Shown: positions 9,223 to 17,655, counted from the first letter of the stretch. The stretch is 56,008 nt of DNA from Lachnospiraceae bacterium (GCA_015057055.1 SVFE01000009.1:1-56008), one strand, 5' to 3'. Notes: generated by a model not told the origin, from the letters alone. A program made the numbers and translations.

Positions 9223-9247
9223 ATAAAAAAAGGCATGTTTCCATGCC
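9223..9247 (-). terminator. Terminator of the 59-residue protein gene
   Basis: GGCATG/CATGCC arms (9232-9237, 9242-9247) with a GAAA loop on the minus strand, followed by TTTTTTT. It ends just before the -35 of the cellobiose phosphorylase promoter. Confidence 0.8.
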
Positions 9248-9289
9248 CTTTTTCAAAATAGCCCGATTAATTTATTCGAAAGGGAAAAA

Positions 9290-9469
9290 TTAGTAATCGG
9301 AGCCGTTTTTTGCAGCAGAATCCGTAGCTTCATTTTTGCTGCTGTTTTTTGCCTGGCTGCTTTTTGCAGAAGACTTTGCTTCGTTGGAAGCGTTGTTTTT
9401 GCTACTGTCAGAAGCCTGATTATTTGCATTCATACAGTTGTCATAGTCGTTTTTGCAATTTTTGGACAT
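9290..9469 (-). CDS. Small hydrophilic Ser/Lys/Asn/Ala-rich protein (59 aa)
   Basis: A 59-codon gene on the minus strand from the ATG at 9469 to the TAA at 9290, preceded by GGGAGGAT at good spacing and followed by a clear terminator. It reads MSKNCKNDYDNCMNANNQ, then many Ser, Lys, Ala and Asn in a low-complexity run (AKSSAKSSQAKNSSKNEA), ending KNGSDY. There are two cysteines near the start and no hydrophobic segment. I do not recognise a family. Its makeup and size would fit a minor spore-coat or core protein, but that is only a guess. The ribosome site, reading frame and terminator together make it likely to be real. Confidence 0.65.
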   Translation of the reverse strand: MSKNCKNDYDNCMNANNQASDSSKNNASNEAKSSAKSSQAKNSSKNEATDSAAKNGSDY

Positions 9470-9490
9470 ACTAAAATCCTCCCTATATTA

Positions 9491-9512
9491 TTTTGAAATT
9501 GGAATTTCAAAA
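9491..9512. promoter_or_regulatory. Perfect 10-bp inverted repeat upstream of the 59-aa gene
   Basis: TTTTGAAATT and AATTTCAAAA are separated by GG, 22 bp ahead of the start codon of the small gene. It is either an operator or the end of the transcript of the 67-aa gene. Confidence 0.4.
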
Positions 9513-9549
9513 CTAGTATTTGCAAAGACCGAAAATTTATACATTAAAT

Positions 9550-9753
9550 CTAACGATGCCGGCAGCAGGAAGCAAAAAAACAAAGGAGGATTACAAAAGC
9601 GAAAATCAATACCGCGGGATATAAAAATTTCAGTAAAAGATAAAAGAGATAGCAAAGCAGGATGCCGAGGCCGATTATGATAAGGAATGCCAATAGGGCA
9701 GGAATCCGTTTCCTTTGGCAAAAAAGGAAAAGTGTGTAAAAAAATGCGTACAT
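9550..9753 (-). CDS. Small two-helix membrane protein (67 aa)
   Basis: 67 residues with a strong GGAGG site 6 nt ahead of the ATG. Apart from a basic patch (CQRKRIP) near residue 15 and a basic end (CCRHR), the protein is almost wholly hydrophobic, with two or three likely membrane spans (FFYTLFLF, ALLAFLIIIGLGILLCYLFYLLL, PAVLIFAFVILLCFFA). No family is recognised. It is divergent from the RNA methyltransferase gene, and its start codon is about 98 bp from that gene's start. Confidence 0.55.
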   Translation of the reverse strand: MYAFFYTLFLFCQRKRIPALLAFLIIIGLGILLCYLFYLLLKFLYPAVLIFAFVILLCFFASCCRHR

Positions 9754-9850
9754 AAGAAGCCTCCGTTTGTAATTTGCCCTCTTCTTATGATATAGTATTT
9801 AGGAAAATGCAAAAATATGACTTTTGCCGGAGGGAAAGGTTGGATATAAA

Positions 9851-11011
9851 ATGAAACGATATGAGCTGATGGCACCGTGCCATTTCGGACTGGAGTCCGT
9901 TTTGAAAAAAGAAATTATTGACTTGGGGTATGATGTTTCCAAAGTGGAGGACGGCCGTGTGACTTTTGTGGGGGATGCCGAAGCGGTATGCCGCGCCAAT
10001 GTGAATCTGCGTACGGCAGAGAGAGTGCTGATTAAAGTGGGGAGTTTTCATGCAGAGACCTTTGAAGAATTATTTCAGGGCACCAAGAGTCTTCCCTGGG
10101 AGGATTTTGTCCCGAAGGACGGAAAGTTCTGGGTGGCAAAGGCGGCCAGCGTAAAAAGCAAGTTGTTTTCCCCTTCGGACATCCAGTCCATTATGAAAAA
10201 AGCCATGGTGGAGCGGATGAAAAGTCATTACCATACGGAATGGTTTGAAGAAAGCGGAGAAAAATTTCCCGTGCGGGTATTTCTTATGAAAGATGCGGTG
10301 ACGGTGGGACTGGATACCACAGGGGATTCGTTGCACAAGCGGGGATATCGGAAACTTACTTCCAAAGCCCCCATTGCAGAAAATCTGGCAGCAGCACTGA
10401 TTATGCTTACCCCCTGGCGGAAAGACCGGATTTTGGTGGACCCGTTCTGCGGAAGCGGAACATTCCCTATCGAAGCGGCGATGATGGCGGCGAATATTGC
10501 GCCGGGAATGAACCGGGAGTTTTTGTCCATGGAGTGGCCGCATCTGATTCCGAAGCAACTCTGGTACGATACTTTTGAGGAGGCCAGAGAGGCTGTAAAC
10601 ATGGATGTGGAGACCGATATTCAGGGGTACGATATGGACCCGGAGATGGTGCGGATTGCCAGGGAAAATGCCCGCCTTGCCGGCGTGGAGGCCCTGATTC
10701 ACTTTCAGGTGCGCCCCGTTCAGCAGCTGAGCCATCCGAAAAAGTACGGTTTCATTATTACAAATCCGCCCTACGGAGAACGTTTGGAAGAAAAGAAGGA
10801 TTTGCCGGCGCTATATGCGGCGGTGGGCGAACGATATAAAAATCTGGATGCCTGGTCGTTGTATTTGATCACGGCTTATGATAAAGTGGAGCAGGATATC
10901 GGGCGAAAAGCGGATAAAAACCGTAAGATATACAACGGTATGATGAAAACGTATTTTTATCAGTTTGCGGGACCGAAACCGCCGAAAAAGAATGGACCCA
11001 AAGGAGCGTAA
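9851..11011 (+). CDS. THUMP-domain 23S rRNA methyltransferase (RlmL/YpsC type)
   Basis: 386 residues from the ATG at 9851, with GGAGGGAAAGG upstream; a TTG at 9824 in frame lies before that site and is not the start. The N-terminal part (about 1-155) is a ferredoxin-like plus THUMP RNA-binding region. The rest is a Rossmann methyltransferase with the SAM loop DPFCGSGTFPIEAA, the acidic DIQGYDMDPEM strand and the NPPY catalytic motif (IITNPPYGERL). Such enzymes methylate guanine N2 in 23S rRNA, like G2445 in E. coli. The C terminus is a short basic tail. It begins a run of closely spaced genes (rdgB, phosphodiesterase, ybaK). Confidence 0.9.
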   Translation: MKRYELMAPCHFGLESVLKKEIIDLGYDVSKVEDGRVTFVGDAEAVCRANVNLRTAERVLIKVGSFHAETFEELFQGTKSLPWEDFVPKDGKFWVAKAASVKSKLFSPSDIQSIMKKAMVERMKSHYHTEWFEESGEKFPVRVFLMKDAVTVGLDTTGDSLHKRGYRKLTSKAPIAENLAAALIMLTPWRKDRILVDPFCGSGTFPIEAAMMAANIAPGMNREFLSMEWPHLIPKQLWYDTFEEAREAVNMDVETDIQGYDMDPEMVRIARENARLAGVEALIHFQVRPVQQLSHPKKYGFIITNPPYGERLEEKKDLPALYAAVGERYKNLDAWSLYLITAYDKVEQDIGRKADKNRKIYNGMMKTYFYQFAGPKPPKKNGPKGA

Positions 11012-11017
11012 AACGGC

Positions 11018-11632
11018 ATGACAAAAATTATTTTTGCAACTACGAATAAAGGAAAACTTCGGGAGTTTCAGGAAATACTTCCGGAAGGAAAATATAGTTT
11101 CTTCACGATGGAAGACATTGGATTTACAGAGGAAATCGAAGAAGACGGGACTACGTTTTTGGAGAATGCAGCCATTAAAGCAAAGGCAGTGGCGAAGTTT
11201 GCAAGCAGCAGTGAGACATTCCGGGAGGCGATTGTGCTGGCGGACGATTCCGGTCTGGAAATTGATTATTATGATAAAAAGCCCGGTGTTATGTCCCATC
11301 GCTGGCTGGGGGAGAGAACCTATCCTCAGGCTATGCAGGATGTGATGGATGATATGAAGGATGTGCCGGAGGAGAAAAGGGGTGCCCGATTTGTTTGCGC
11401 CATGGCGGCGGTGCTGCCGGGCGGGGAAGTGCTTTCGGTGCAGGAGTCGGTAGAAGGACGCGTAGGCTATGAAATGAAAGGGGAGAACGGATTTGGCTAC
11501 GACCCGTTTTTCTATGTGCCGGAATATGGTTGTACGACGGCGGAGATGACACCTTCGCAGAAAAACGAAATCAGTCATCGAGGCAAAGCACTGCGCAGCA
11601 TGTGTAGAAAACTGGAGGAACAGGTAAAGTGA
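11018..11632 (+). CDS. rdgB: Non-canonical purine NTP pyrophosphatase (RdgB/HAM1)
   Basis: 204 residues of the HAM1/RdgB family, which removes dITP, ITP and XTP from the nucleotide pool by cleaving them to monophosphates. Signature pieces are the opening KIIFATTNKGKLREFQEIL, the acidic LADDSGLEIDYYDKKPGVMSHRW loop and GFGYDPFFYVPEYGCTTAEM, ending with SHRGKALR. It starts 6 bp after the methyltransferase stop, and its last codons overlap the next gene by 4 bp. Confidence 0.96.
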   Translation: MTKIIFATTNKGKLREFQEILPEGKYSFFTMEDIGFTEEIEEDGTTFLENAAIKAKAVAKFASSSETFREAIVLADDSGLEIDYYDKKPGVMSHRWLGERTYPQAMQDVMDDMKDVPEEKRGARFVCAMAAVLPGGEVLSVQESVEGRVGYEMKGENGFGYDPFFYVPEYGCTTAEMTPSQKNEISHRGKALRSMCRKLEEQVK

Positions 11633-12108
11633 AAATTCTGATTGTCAGCGATACCCACAGAAGTTGCGGGAATTATTTTGAGGTTCTTCATAATATAAAA
11701 GATTTGGACTGCATTATTCATTGCGGTGACGTATGCGGGGATGAAGATGTGTTTACGGAAAATGCGCCCTGCCGGATTGAAATGGTGGCGGGCAATATGG
11801 ATTTTGATTCCTATTTGCCGGAGGAAAAGAAGATTACCCTGGGGCCGGTAACGGCTCTTGTGGCCCACGGACATCAATTTTGGGTAAATGAAAGCGTGCT
11901 GGAATTGTATGAAGAAGCGGAGGAGCAACAGGCGCAGATTTTCTTCTTTGGGCATACCCATAAACCGCTTATTCGGAAAAAGGACGGTGTGTGGGTCATT
12001 AATCCCGGAAGTATAGCCTATCCCCGCCAGAGCGGTGGACGGTGCAGTTATGCACTGATGGAGATTAGCGAAGCCGGAGAGATTTCCTGCGAGATTTGTT
12101 ACTTATAA
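11629..12108 (+). CDS. YfcE/MJ0936-family metallophosphodiesterase
   Basis: 159 residues from a GTG that overlaps the rdgB stop as GTGA, so the two are translationally coupled. Metal-binding motifs follow the small calcineurin-like phosphodiesterase order: DTH (ILIVSDTHRS), GDVCGDED, GNMDF in place of GNCD, AHGHQF and GHTHKP, then NPGSIAYPR. Relatives hydrolyse phosphodiesters with Mn; the natural substrate is unknown. Confidence 0.9.
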   Translation: MKILIVSDTHRSCGNYFEVLHNIKDLDCIIHCGDVCGDEDVFTENAPCRIEMVAGNMDFDSYLPEEKKITLGPVTALVAHGHQFWVNESVLELYEEAEEQQAQIFFFGHTHKPLIRKKDGVWVINPGSIAYPRQSGGRCSYALMEISEAGEISCEICYL

Positions 12109-12121
12109 AAGGAGACCGGAA

Positions 12122-12607
12122 GTGAAAAAGACAGAAAAAACCAATGTTATGCGGCTTTTGGAGCAGAAAAAGATTGCGTACGATTCCTATGATTACACGG
12201 AAAGCGGCGTCGTCAGCGGGAAGGAAGTGGCGGAAGCTTTGGGGCAAAACCCGGAGCGCGTGTATAAGACCCTTGTGACGGTGGGAGCCGGCAAAAATTA
12301 TTACGTTTTTCTGGTGCCGGTGCTGTGCGAACTGGATTTGAAGGCGGCTGCCAAATGTGTCGGTGAGAAAAGTATTGCAATGATTAAATCCAAGGAACTG
12401 CTTCCGCTTACCGGTTATATTCACGGCGGCTGTTCGCCCATTGGGATGAAAAAGCAGTTTCGAACGGTGCTGGATGCATCGGTGCAGAATTTTGAAACCA
12501 TAATTTTCAGCGGCGGAAAAATCGGATATCAGGTGGAAGTGGCCGTGAAAGACCTTGAAAAAATAGTGAAATTTGAGGTCGGAGAAATTTGCGAAAAAAA
12601 TAAATAA
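12122..12607 (+). CDS. ybaK: Cys-tRNA(Pro)/Cys-tRNA(Cys) deacylase YbaK
   Basis: 161 residues of the YbaK/EbsC family, which hydrolyses Cys mischarged on tRNA-Pro. Seen are the opening TNVMRLLEQKKIAYDSYDY, the GQNPERVYKTLV helix, KAAAKCVGEKSIAMI and the GYIHGGCSPIGMKK loop close to the active site. It uses a GTG start after GGAGACCGGA. A tRNA-Pro gene follows 100 bp downstream, a fitting neighbour, though that gene has its own promoter. Confidence 0.93.
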   Translation: MKKTEKTNVMRLLEQKKIAYDSYDYTESGVVSGKEVAEALGQNPERVYKTLVTVGAGKNYYVFLVPVLCELDLKAAAKCVGEKSIAMIKSKELLPLTGYIHGGCSPIGMKKQFRTVLDASVQNFETIIFSGGKIGYQVEVAVKDLEKIVKFEVGEICEKNK

Positions 12608-12615
12608 AAAAAGTG

Positions 12616-12644
12616 TTGACATTTAAAAAGAACGAACGTATAAT
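12616..12644 (+). promoter_or_regulatory. Consensus promoter of the tRNA-Pro/tRNA-Gly unit
   Basis: TTGACA and TATAAT are both perfect and separated by 17 bp, as expected for a strong stable-RNA promoter. Confidence 0.92.
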
Positions 12645-12709
12645 ACAGTTTGTGTCGTGAGGAACGCAGGAAAACAAAAAAGCGTAACCGGACAGGAAAG
12701 ATGCGATTT

Positions 12710-12784
12710 CGGGGTGTGGCTCAGTTTGGCTAGAGCACCTGGTTTGGGACCAGGGGGTCGCAGGTTCGAATCCTGTCACCCCGA
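12710..12784 (+). tRNA. tRNA-Pro (anticodon TGG)
   Basis: Acceptor CGGGGTG/CACCCCG with discriminator A, anticodon arm CCTGG-TTTGGGA-CCAGG giving TGG, T-loop TTCGAAT. CCA is not encoded. Confidence 0.95.
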
Positions 12785-12802
12785 TGCAATTTAATCAAAT
12801 AT

Positions 12803-12873
12803 GCGGGTGTAGTTCAATGGTAGAATGTCAGCCTTCCAAGCTGAACACGTGGGTTCGATTCCCATCACCCGCT
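12803..12873 (+). tRNA. tRNA-Gly (anticodon TCC)
   Basis: Acceptor GCGGGTG/CACCCGC with discriminator T, anticodon stem TCAGC/GCTGA with loop CTTCCAA giving TCC, T-loop TTCGATT. It sits 18 bp after tRNA-Pro in the same transcript. Confidence 0.95.
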
Positions 12874-12879
12874 TAAAAA

Positions 12880-12905
12880 AAGAAGACCGAAGGTCTTCTT
12901 TTTTT
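12880..12905 (+). terminator. Terminator of the tRNA pair
   Basis: AAGAAGACC/GGTCTTCTT stem with a GAA loop followed by TTTTT, directly after tRNA-Gly. Its right half is also the start of the first unit of the 42-bp repeat. Confidence 0.85.
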
Positions 12906-13049
12906 GCATTTGCGAAGCAAATGGAGCGGCGAAGCCGCAAAGCGGGGGATTACACCCGCGCGCCCGAAGGTCTTCTTTTTTTGCATTTGCGAAGCAAATG
13001 AAGCGGCGAAGGTCTTCTTTTTTTGCATTTGCGAAGCAAATGGAGCGGC
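12889..13049. repeat. Three 42-bp direct repeats of GAA-loop hairpins
   Basis: Units begin at 12889, 12966 and 13008 and are nearly identical over 42 bp; the last two are adjacent. Each contains CATTTGC-GAA-GCAAATG, and each starts with GAAGGTCTTC followed by seven T. Between units 1 and 2 there is a further stem AGCGGC-GAA-GCCGC. All stems have the same GAA loop. 13050-13164 holds AT-rich sequence with a TATAAT at 13127-13132, probably the promoter of the ABC transporter operon. Confidence 0.8.
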
Positions 13050-13164
13050 AAGTTTTTTCACATTTGTTACATTTATTACAATTCTAAAATTCTTAAAAAC
13101 AAGGTGGATTTTCTATTATTATGTAGTATAATGAAGAAAGTTGTAAAAGAAGGCAGGATTTTTA

Positions 13165-13926
13165 ATGGAAACGAATATATCCGCGGCCTATCGGCCTGTG
13201 ATTGAAGTGAAAAATTTATATAAAATCTATCGTATCGGAGAAAACAAGGTAAGGGCCCTAAATGGTGTTGATTTTTCCATCGGAAGAGGAGAATTTTGCA
13301 GCGTGGTGGGGGCCTCCGGCTCCGGTAAATCCACGCTTTTAAATATGCTTGCGGGACTGGAGCGTGCCACCAAAGGAGAAATTATCATTGCCGGTGAACA
13401 TATGGAAACCAAAAACGAAAGCCAGCTGGTTCTGTTCCGGCAGGCCCACGTGGGCTTTATTTTTCAGTCCTATAACCTGATGCCCAACCTAAACGCCATC
13501 GAAAACGTGGCCCTTCCCCTGACTTTCCAGGGGGTCCCAAAGGAAATAAGGGAAAAGCGGGCAATAAAAATGCTGAAGATGGTGGGACTTGGGAAATATG
13601 TCCTGCATAAACCGGGGCAGATGTCCGGCGGACAGCAGCAAAGGGTCGGCATTGCCAGGGCACTGGTGGTAAATCCGGAAATTATATTTGCAGATGAACC
13701 CACGGGAAACCTGGATTCGGCAACATCGCTGGAAGTGATGCAGCTGATGCAAAAAATTGTGCGGGAGAAGCAGCAGACCATAGTCATGGTTACCCATGAT
13801 AATTATCTGGCGGGATTTGCGGACCGCATTATCCATATAAAGGACGGAAAGATTCTAAAGATTGACAATAACAAAACTACCATAGGGGAGGCAGAATACA
13901 ATGAAGAACAAAGCATTTTACAATAA
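13165..13926 (+). CDS. ABC transporter ATP-binding protein (MacB/LolD type)
   Basis: 253 residues of an ABC ATPase in the MacB/LolD/FtsE group: Walker A GASGSGKST at 49-57, Q-loop in GFIFQSYNLMPNLNAIENV, signature MSGGQQQRVGIARAL, Walker B EIIFADEPTGNLDSAT and switch His in VMVTHD. This group powers MacB-type mechanotransmission rather than classical import. It is the first gene of a three-gene operon; its last 26 bp overlap the start of the exported partner gene and the permease follows. A TATAAT about 35 bp upstream may be its promoter. Confidence 0.93.
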   Translation: METNISAAYRPVIEVKNLYKIYRIGENKVRALNGVDFSIGRGEFCSVVGASGSGKSTLLNMLAGLERATKGEIIIAGEHMETKNESQLVLFRQAHVGFIFQSYNLMPNLNAIENVALPLTFQGVPKEIREKRAIKMLKMVGLGKYVLHKPGQMSGGQQQRVGIARALVVNPEIIFADEPTGNLDSATSLEVMQLMQKIVREKQQTIVMVTHDNYLAGFADRIIHIKDGKILKIDNNKTTIGEAEYNEEQSILQ

Positions 13927-15646
13927 AATATTCGGAGGAGTGATTGCCCTGCTTGCGGCAATGCTGCTTAGCGTTACCGTTGTCTCGCCCATGGCAAGCC
14001 ATGCGACCAGCGTATCCGGTAATGCCAGCAGTCTGGATACGGAACCCTCGGATGAAATGATTACCGACGAAGACCGCCAGTCGGCGTACATTCTGATTTT
14101 GGAGCATATTCGCAGTATTGAGACGCTGTACGATTTGTCCCAGGCAGCGAGAGAACGTATTGATGCGGTGTTTTATCGTGCCAATGTTTACATAGCCAAT
14201 ACCGAAATGACGGTGGGGCAGTTGAATGCGTACGTTGCCGAGGTGCAGGGAGATTTGACTGCGGCAGCAGGGGATGCTTCCATCAACTCTTCCACCTGCG
14301 AGTTCTTGTTTTTGGCAAATGAAACCCCGATTACGGAAGGTCGCTACGGACAGAGTACGACGTTAGTTTTGTCGGTTATCAATTTGGGACAGGAAAACAT
14401 TACGGATGTGGTGATTACGCCCAATGTATCCACTTTGGCTACGGAATGGCCTTTTGAAATTGAAACTTCTTCGGATGTGCGGATGATTGCTTCCGTTCCG
14501 GCAGCAGATTCCGTGGAACAGGCCTATGCGTACCGGCAGGATATTTCCTGGAATTTTATGGTATCGGAGGAAGCGCTTACCGGTGTGTATCCCCTGACCT
14601 TTCACGTGCAGTATTACCGTAACGGAAATATAGAAGAAACGGATTTGACCACCTATGCCGATATCGTAGGCTCCCCGGGGAACGGAAGCCTTGACAGCAG
14701 CTTGGAAGAAGGCGGTAACGTATCTACGCCCAGGATTATTGTAACCGGTTTTGTGACGGAGCCGGAGGCGGTATATGCGGGAGATACCTTTGATTTGACG
14801 ATTTTTGTACAAAATACATCCCAGGAGACAGCAGTTTCCAATATTCAGTTTGATTTGGAAGCGGCCAAGGAAGGAAGCGATGCCAATTCCATGTATGAGG
14901 CATTTTTGCCTACCTCCGGCTCGGCTACGATTTATGTGGATTCCATTGCACCGGGAGCCACCAGGGAGATTTCCATCGAAATGACGGCCCGGAATGATTT
15001 GTCACAAAAACCCTATGTTATTACCGTGAATGCGGACTATGAAGATGAAGATAATAATGCCTACACGGCTACCACCAATGTTTCCATCCCGGTTTTGCAG
15101 ATGGCAAGAGTGGATACCGGAGAAGCGGAGGTTTTGCCGGAGAGTATTGCTGTGGGCAGCAGTGCCAATGTAATGTTCAGTATTTACAATATGGGAAGAA
15201 CCACGCTTTATAATGTGCAGGTTGCCTTTGAAGGAGAAACGGTAGCCGGCGGTTCGGCGTTCCTCGGACAGATTGCACCGGGAGCGACCGGCAATGTGGA
15301 TGTAATGGTGGACGGAATTGCTCCCACCATGGACGAAGGATACGTAACGGCCGTGATTACCTATGAGGATGAGGCGGGTAACGTATCCACATTGGAGAAA
15401 GAAGTTCTTCTCTATGTATATGAAGAGTATTACGAAGACGTGTATTATGAAGATGAATTCTATGATGACGGCATGTACGACTACGAAGAAGAGGGCGGCG
15501 GCGGTCTCGGAACCGGTTGGATTATCGCCATTGTTGCCGTAGTTGTCATTGCCGTAATCGTAGTGATTATTATAGTGGTTTCCAAGAAAAAGAAGAAAAA
15601 GCAGCAGGCGCTTTTGGCTGAATTGGCGGATGTAGAGGAATTATGA
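13901..15646 (+). CDS. Exported, membrane-anchored partner protein of the ABC transporter (COG1361-like)
   Basis: 581 residues. A signal or anchor helix (VIALLAAMLLSVTVVSPMASHA) is followed by a helical stretch (about 45-130), then three immunoglobulin-like beta repeats of the NEW3/CARDB type, each with a pattern like YAGDTFDLTIFVQNTSQETAVSNIQF ... IAPGATREISIEM. There follow an acidic Tyr/Glu/Asp-rich linker (EEYYEDVYYEDEFYDDG), one membrane helix near residue 545 and a lysine-rich tail. So most of the chain lies outside the cell, tethered at both ends. Its start overlaps the ATPase gene and its stop overlaps the permease start (ATGA), so all three are coupled. It probably serves as the extracytoplasmic part of the transporter. 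The substrate is unknown. Confidence 0.75.
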   Translation: MKNKAFYNKIFGGVIALLAAMLLSVTVVSPMASHATSVSGNASSLDTEPSDEMITDEDRQSAYILILEHIRSIETLYDLSQAARERIDAVFYRANVYIANTEMTVGQLNAYVAEVQGDLTAAAGDASINSSTCEFLFLANETPITEGRYGQSTTLVLSVINLGQENITDVVITPNVSTLATEWPFEIETSSDVRMIASVPAADSVEQAYAYRQDISWNFMVSEEALTGVYPLTFHVQYYRNGNIEETDLTTYADIVGSPGNGSLDSSLEEGGNVSTPRIIVTGFVTEPEAVYAGDTFDLTIFVQNTSQETAVSNIQFDLEAAKEGSDANSMYEAFLPTSGSATIYVDSIAPGATREISIEMTARNDLSQKPYVITVNADYEDEDNNAYTATTNVSIPVLQMARVDTGEAEVLPESIAVGSSANVMFSIYNMGRTTLYNVQVAFEGETVAGGSAFLGQIAPGATGNVDVMVDGIAPTMDEGYVTAVITYEDEAGNVSTLEKEVLLYVYEEYYEDVYYEDEFYDDGMYDYEEEGGGGLGTGWIIAIVAVVVIAVIVVIIIVVSKKKKKKQQALLAELADVEEL

Positions 15647-16989
15647 AACTGATTGATTTGCTCCGCATGAGTGCGGATAGCTTATTTAAAAGAAAAGTCA
15701 GAACCATTCTCACGGTTTTGGGCGTAGTCATCGGAACCACCTCCATCGTGGTTATGATTTCCCTGGGTATCGGAATGAAAAATTCCATGTTGGAGTCCGT
15801 GGAAAGTTACGGTAATATGCGCATGATTGAGATTTACGAGCCGGGACGGTATTCCGAAGATTCGGAAGAGGAGGTACTTCGGCTTGATGATGCGCTCATA
15901 GACACGATTTATTCCATGGAACATGTGGAACTGGTATCGCCGGTATTAGAGGTTACCATGCTGGGAAAATGCGGTACTTACGAAGCCTATCTCTGGGTGC
16001 GGGGGATGAGCCTTGAGGCGTTGGAGTATTTGGATATTCCGTTTGCGGAGGGCGGACTTCCGGCACCGGGGGATTCTTTGCAGTTGATTTACGGCAACGG
16101 TATCATCGGTGATTTTTACAATGCCCGGACGGGAATGTATGATTACTGGGAATACGGGACCTTGCCGGATGTGGATTTGTACCGGGATACCATGTATGTG
16201 ATTTTGGATATGGACCGCTATTATATGGCCGGCAGTACGGATGAAAACGGACAGATTATCGAACCGCCCAAGAAGTACATCGTGGAAACTGCAGGCGTGG
16301 TGGCCGGCGGCGTGGATGAGTATAATCCCCACAGTTATTCTGTGTACTGTGATATTGATGCATTGATTACGCAATTAAAGCTCGCTTTTAAAGGGCAGGC
16401 AATTCCCGGGCAACCTACGCAGAAATCCGGAAAACCCTACAATGAGATATTTTATAACCGTATCTGTGTGTATGTGGATGAAATGGAAAATGTAACCGAA
16501 GTGCAGAGCCAGATTCAGATGCTGGGGTATGAGACTTATGCGGAAGCGGAATGGATTGAATCGGAAATGCAGCAGATGAATATTATTCAGGCTGTGCTTG
16601 GCGGAATCGGTGCAGTTTCGTTGTTTGTGGCAGCCATCGGAATTACCAATACCATGATGATGTCCATTTACGAAAGAACCAAGGAAATCGGTATTATGAA
16701 AGTAATCGGATGCAGAATTCGGGATATTCAGTTGATGTTTCTTTTGGAAGCAGGGTATATCGGACTGATTGGCGGTGCCATCGGTGTCGGTCTCAGCTAT
16801 GGGTTATCGGCGCTGATTAACTATTTTGTAGGAGGCTCCGATTTCGGAATCGCCAAACTGTCGGAAATTCCTCCCTGGCTGGCGCTTTTGTCCATTGCAT
16901 TTGCTATCGTGGTGGGAATGCTTTCCGGATTTATTCCTTCCATAAGAGCAATGAAGTTGAGCCCGCTGGCGGCAATCCGCAGCGAATAA
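15643..16989 (+). CDS. FtsX/MacB-family ABC transporter permease
   Basis: 448 residues with the MacB layout: an N-terminal helix after a basic segment (KRKVRTILTVLGVVIGTTSIVVMISLGIGM), a large extracytoplasmic domain of about 270 residues, then three C-terminal helices (VLGGIGAVSLFVAAIGITNTMMMS, YIGLIGGAIGVGLSYGLSALI, LALLSIAFAIVVGMLSGF) with the cytosolic YERTKEIGIMKVIGCRIRDIQLMF coupling segment and the SIRAMKLSPLAAIRSE end. The ATG overlaps the preceding stop. Known relatives export macrolides, peptides or lipoproteins; the cargo here is unknown. Confidence 0.92.
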   Translation: MKLIDLLRMSADSLFKRKVRTILTVLGVVIGTTSIVVMISLGIGMKNSMLESVESYGNMRMIEIYEPGRYSEDSEEEVLRLDDALIDTIYSMEHVELVSPVLEVTMLGKCGTYEAYLWVRGMSLEALEYLDIPFAEGGLPAPGDSLQLIYGNGIIGDFYNARTGMYDYWEYGTLPDVDLYRDTMYVILDMDRYYMAGSTDENGQIIEPPKKYIVETAGVVAGGVDEYNPHSYSVYCDIDALITQLKLAFKGQAIPGQPTQKSGKPYNEIFYNRICVYVDEMENVTEVQSQIQMLGYETYAEAEWIESEMQQMNIIQAVLGGIGAVSLFVAAIGITNTMMMSIYERTKEIGIMKVIGCRIRDIQLMFLLEAGYIGLIGGAIGVGLSYGLSALINYFVGGSDFGIAKLSEIPPWLALLSIAFAIVVGMLSGFIPSIRAMKLSPLAAIRSE

Positions 16990-17019
16990 CAAAAGGCAGG
17001 GAAAGGTGCAGAGAAAGGC

Positions 17020-17655
17020 ATGATTCGGGAAGTTGCATTGGAAGATATATCGGACGGAAAATTATATGACGGAGATGATCTGGTAAAGGTAAATTGTCAT
17101 GATTGTATCGGATGTGACAAGTGTTGTCACGGAATGGGAGATACCATCGTTCTGGATCCTTATGATGTCTACAGTCTGACTACCGGGCTGGGAGTAACCA
17201 TGGCGGAGCTGCTGCAAGACAACGTGGAACTGGGCATGGCAGACGGCCTTATTTTGCCCCACTTGAAGATGCAGGAGGGAAGCGGCAGTTGCGGATTTTT
17301 GGATGCTGCCGGGAGATGTAGTGTGCATCCGTTTCGCCCGGGGATTTGTCGGTTGTTTCCTTTGGGAAGGTATTATGAAGGGGAGAACTTTCGCTATTTT
17401 TTGCAAAAAGGAGAATGCCCGAAGGAGAACCGCACCAAGATTAAAGTAAAACAGTGGCTTGGAATTCCGGAGTTTAGGAAATATGAAACCTTTGTCCGGG
17501 ACTGGCACGGTTATATCAAGAAAAAACAGGCCGAGGCTGCAGCGTCAGAGGCGGACAGAAAAGCGATTTGCATGGAACTTTTGCAACGGTTTTATTTGAC
17601 ACCTTATGAAAAATCGGATTTCTATCCACAATTTTATGATAGAATGCAAATTTGA
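17020..17655 (+). CDS. YkgJ-type cysteine cluster protein
   Basis: 211 residues with the CxxCxxCC cluster (CHDCIGCDKCC at about 24-34) and later cysteines (GSCGFLDAAGRCSVHPFRPGICRLFPLG, GECPK) of the YkgJ/FliB-like family, thought to bind zinc or an iron-sulfur cluster. Some members methylate flagellin lysines but most are uncharacterised. It begins 30 bp after the permease and has GGGAAAGG upstream, so it may be read through from the ABC operon. Confidence 0.85.
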   Translation: MIREVALEDISDGKLYDGDDLVKVNCHDCIGCDKCCHGMGDTIVLDPYDVYSLTTGLGVTMAELLQDNVELGMADGLILPHLKMQEGSGSCGFLDAAGRCSVHPFRPGICRLFPLGRYYEGENFRYFLQKGECPKENRTKIKVKQWLGIPEFRKYETFVRDWHGYIKKKQAEAAASEADRKAICMELLQRFYLTPYEKSDFYPQFYDRMQI

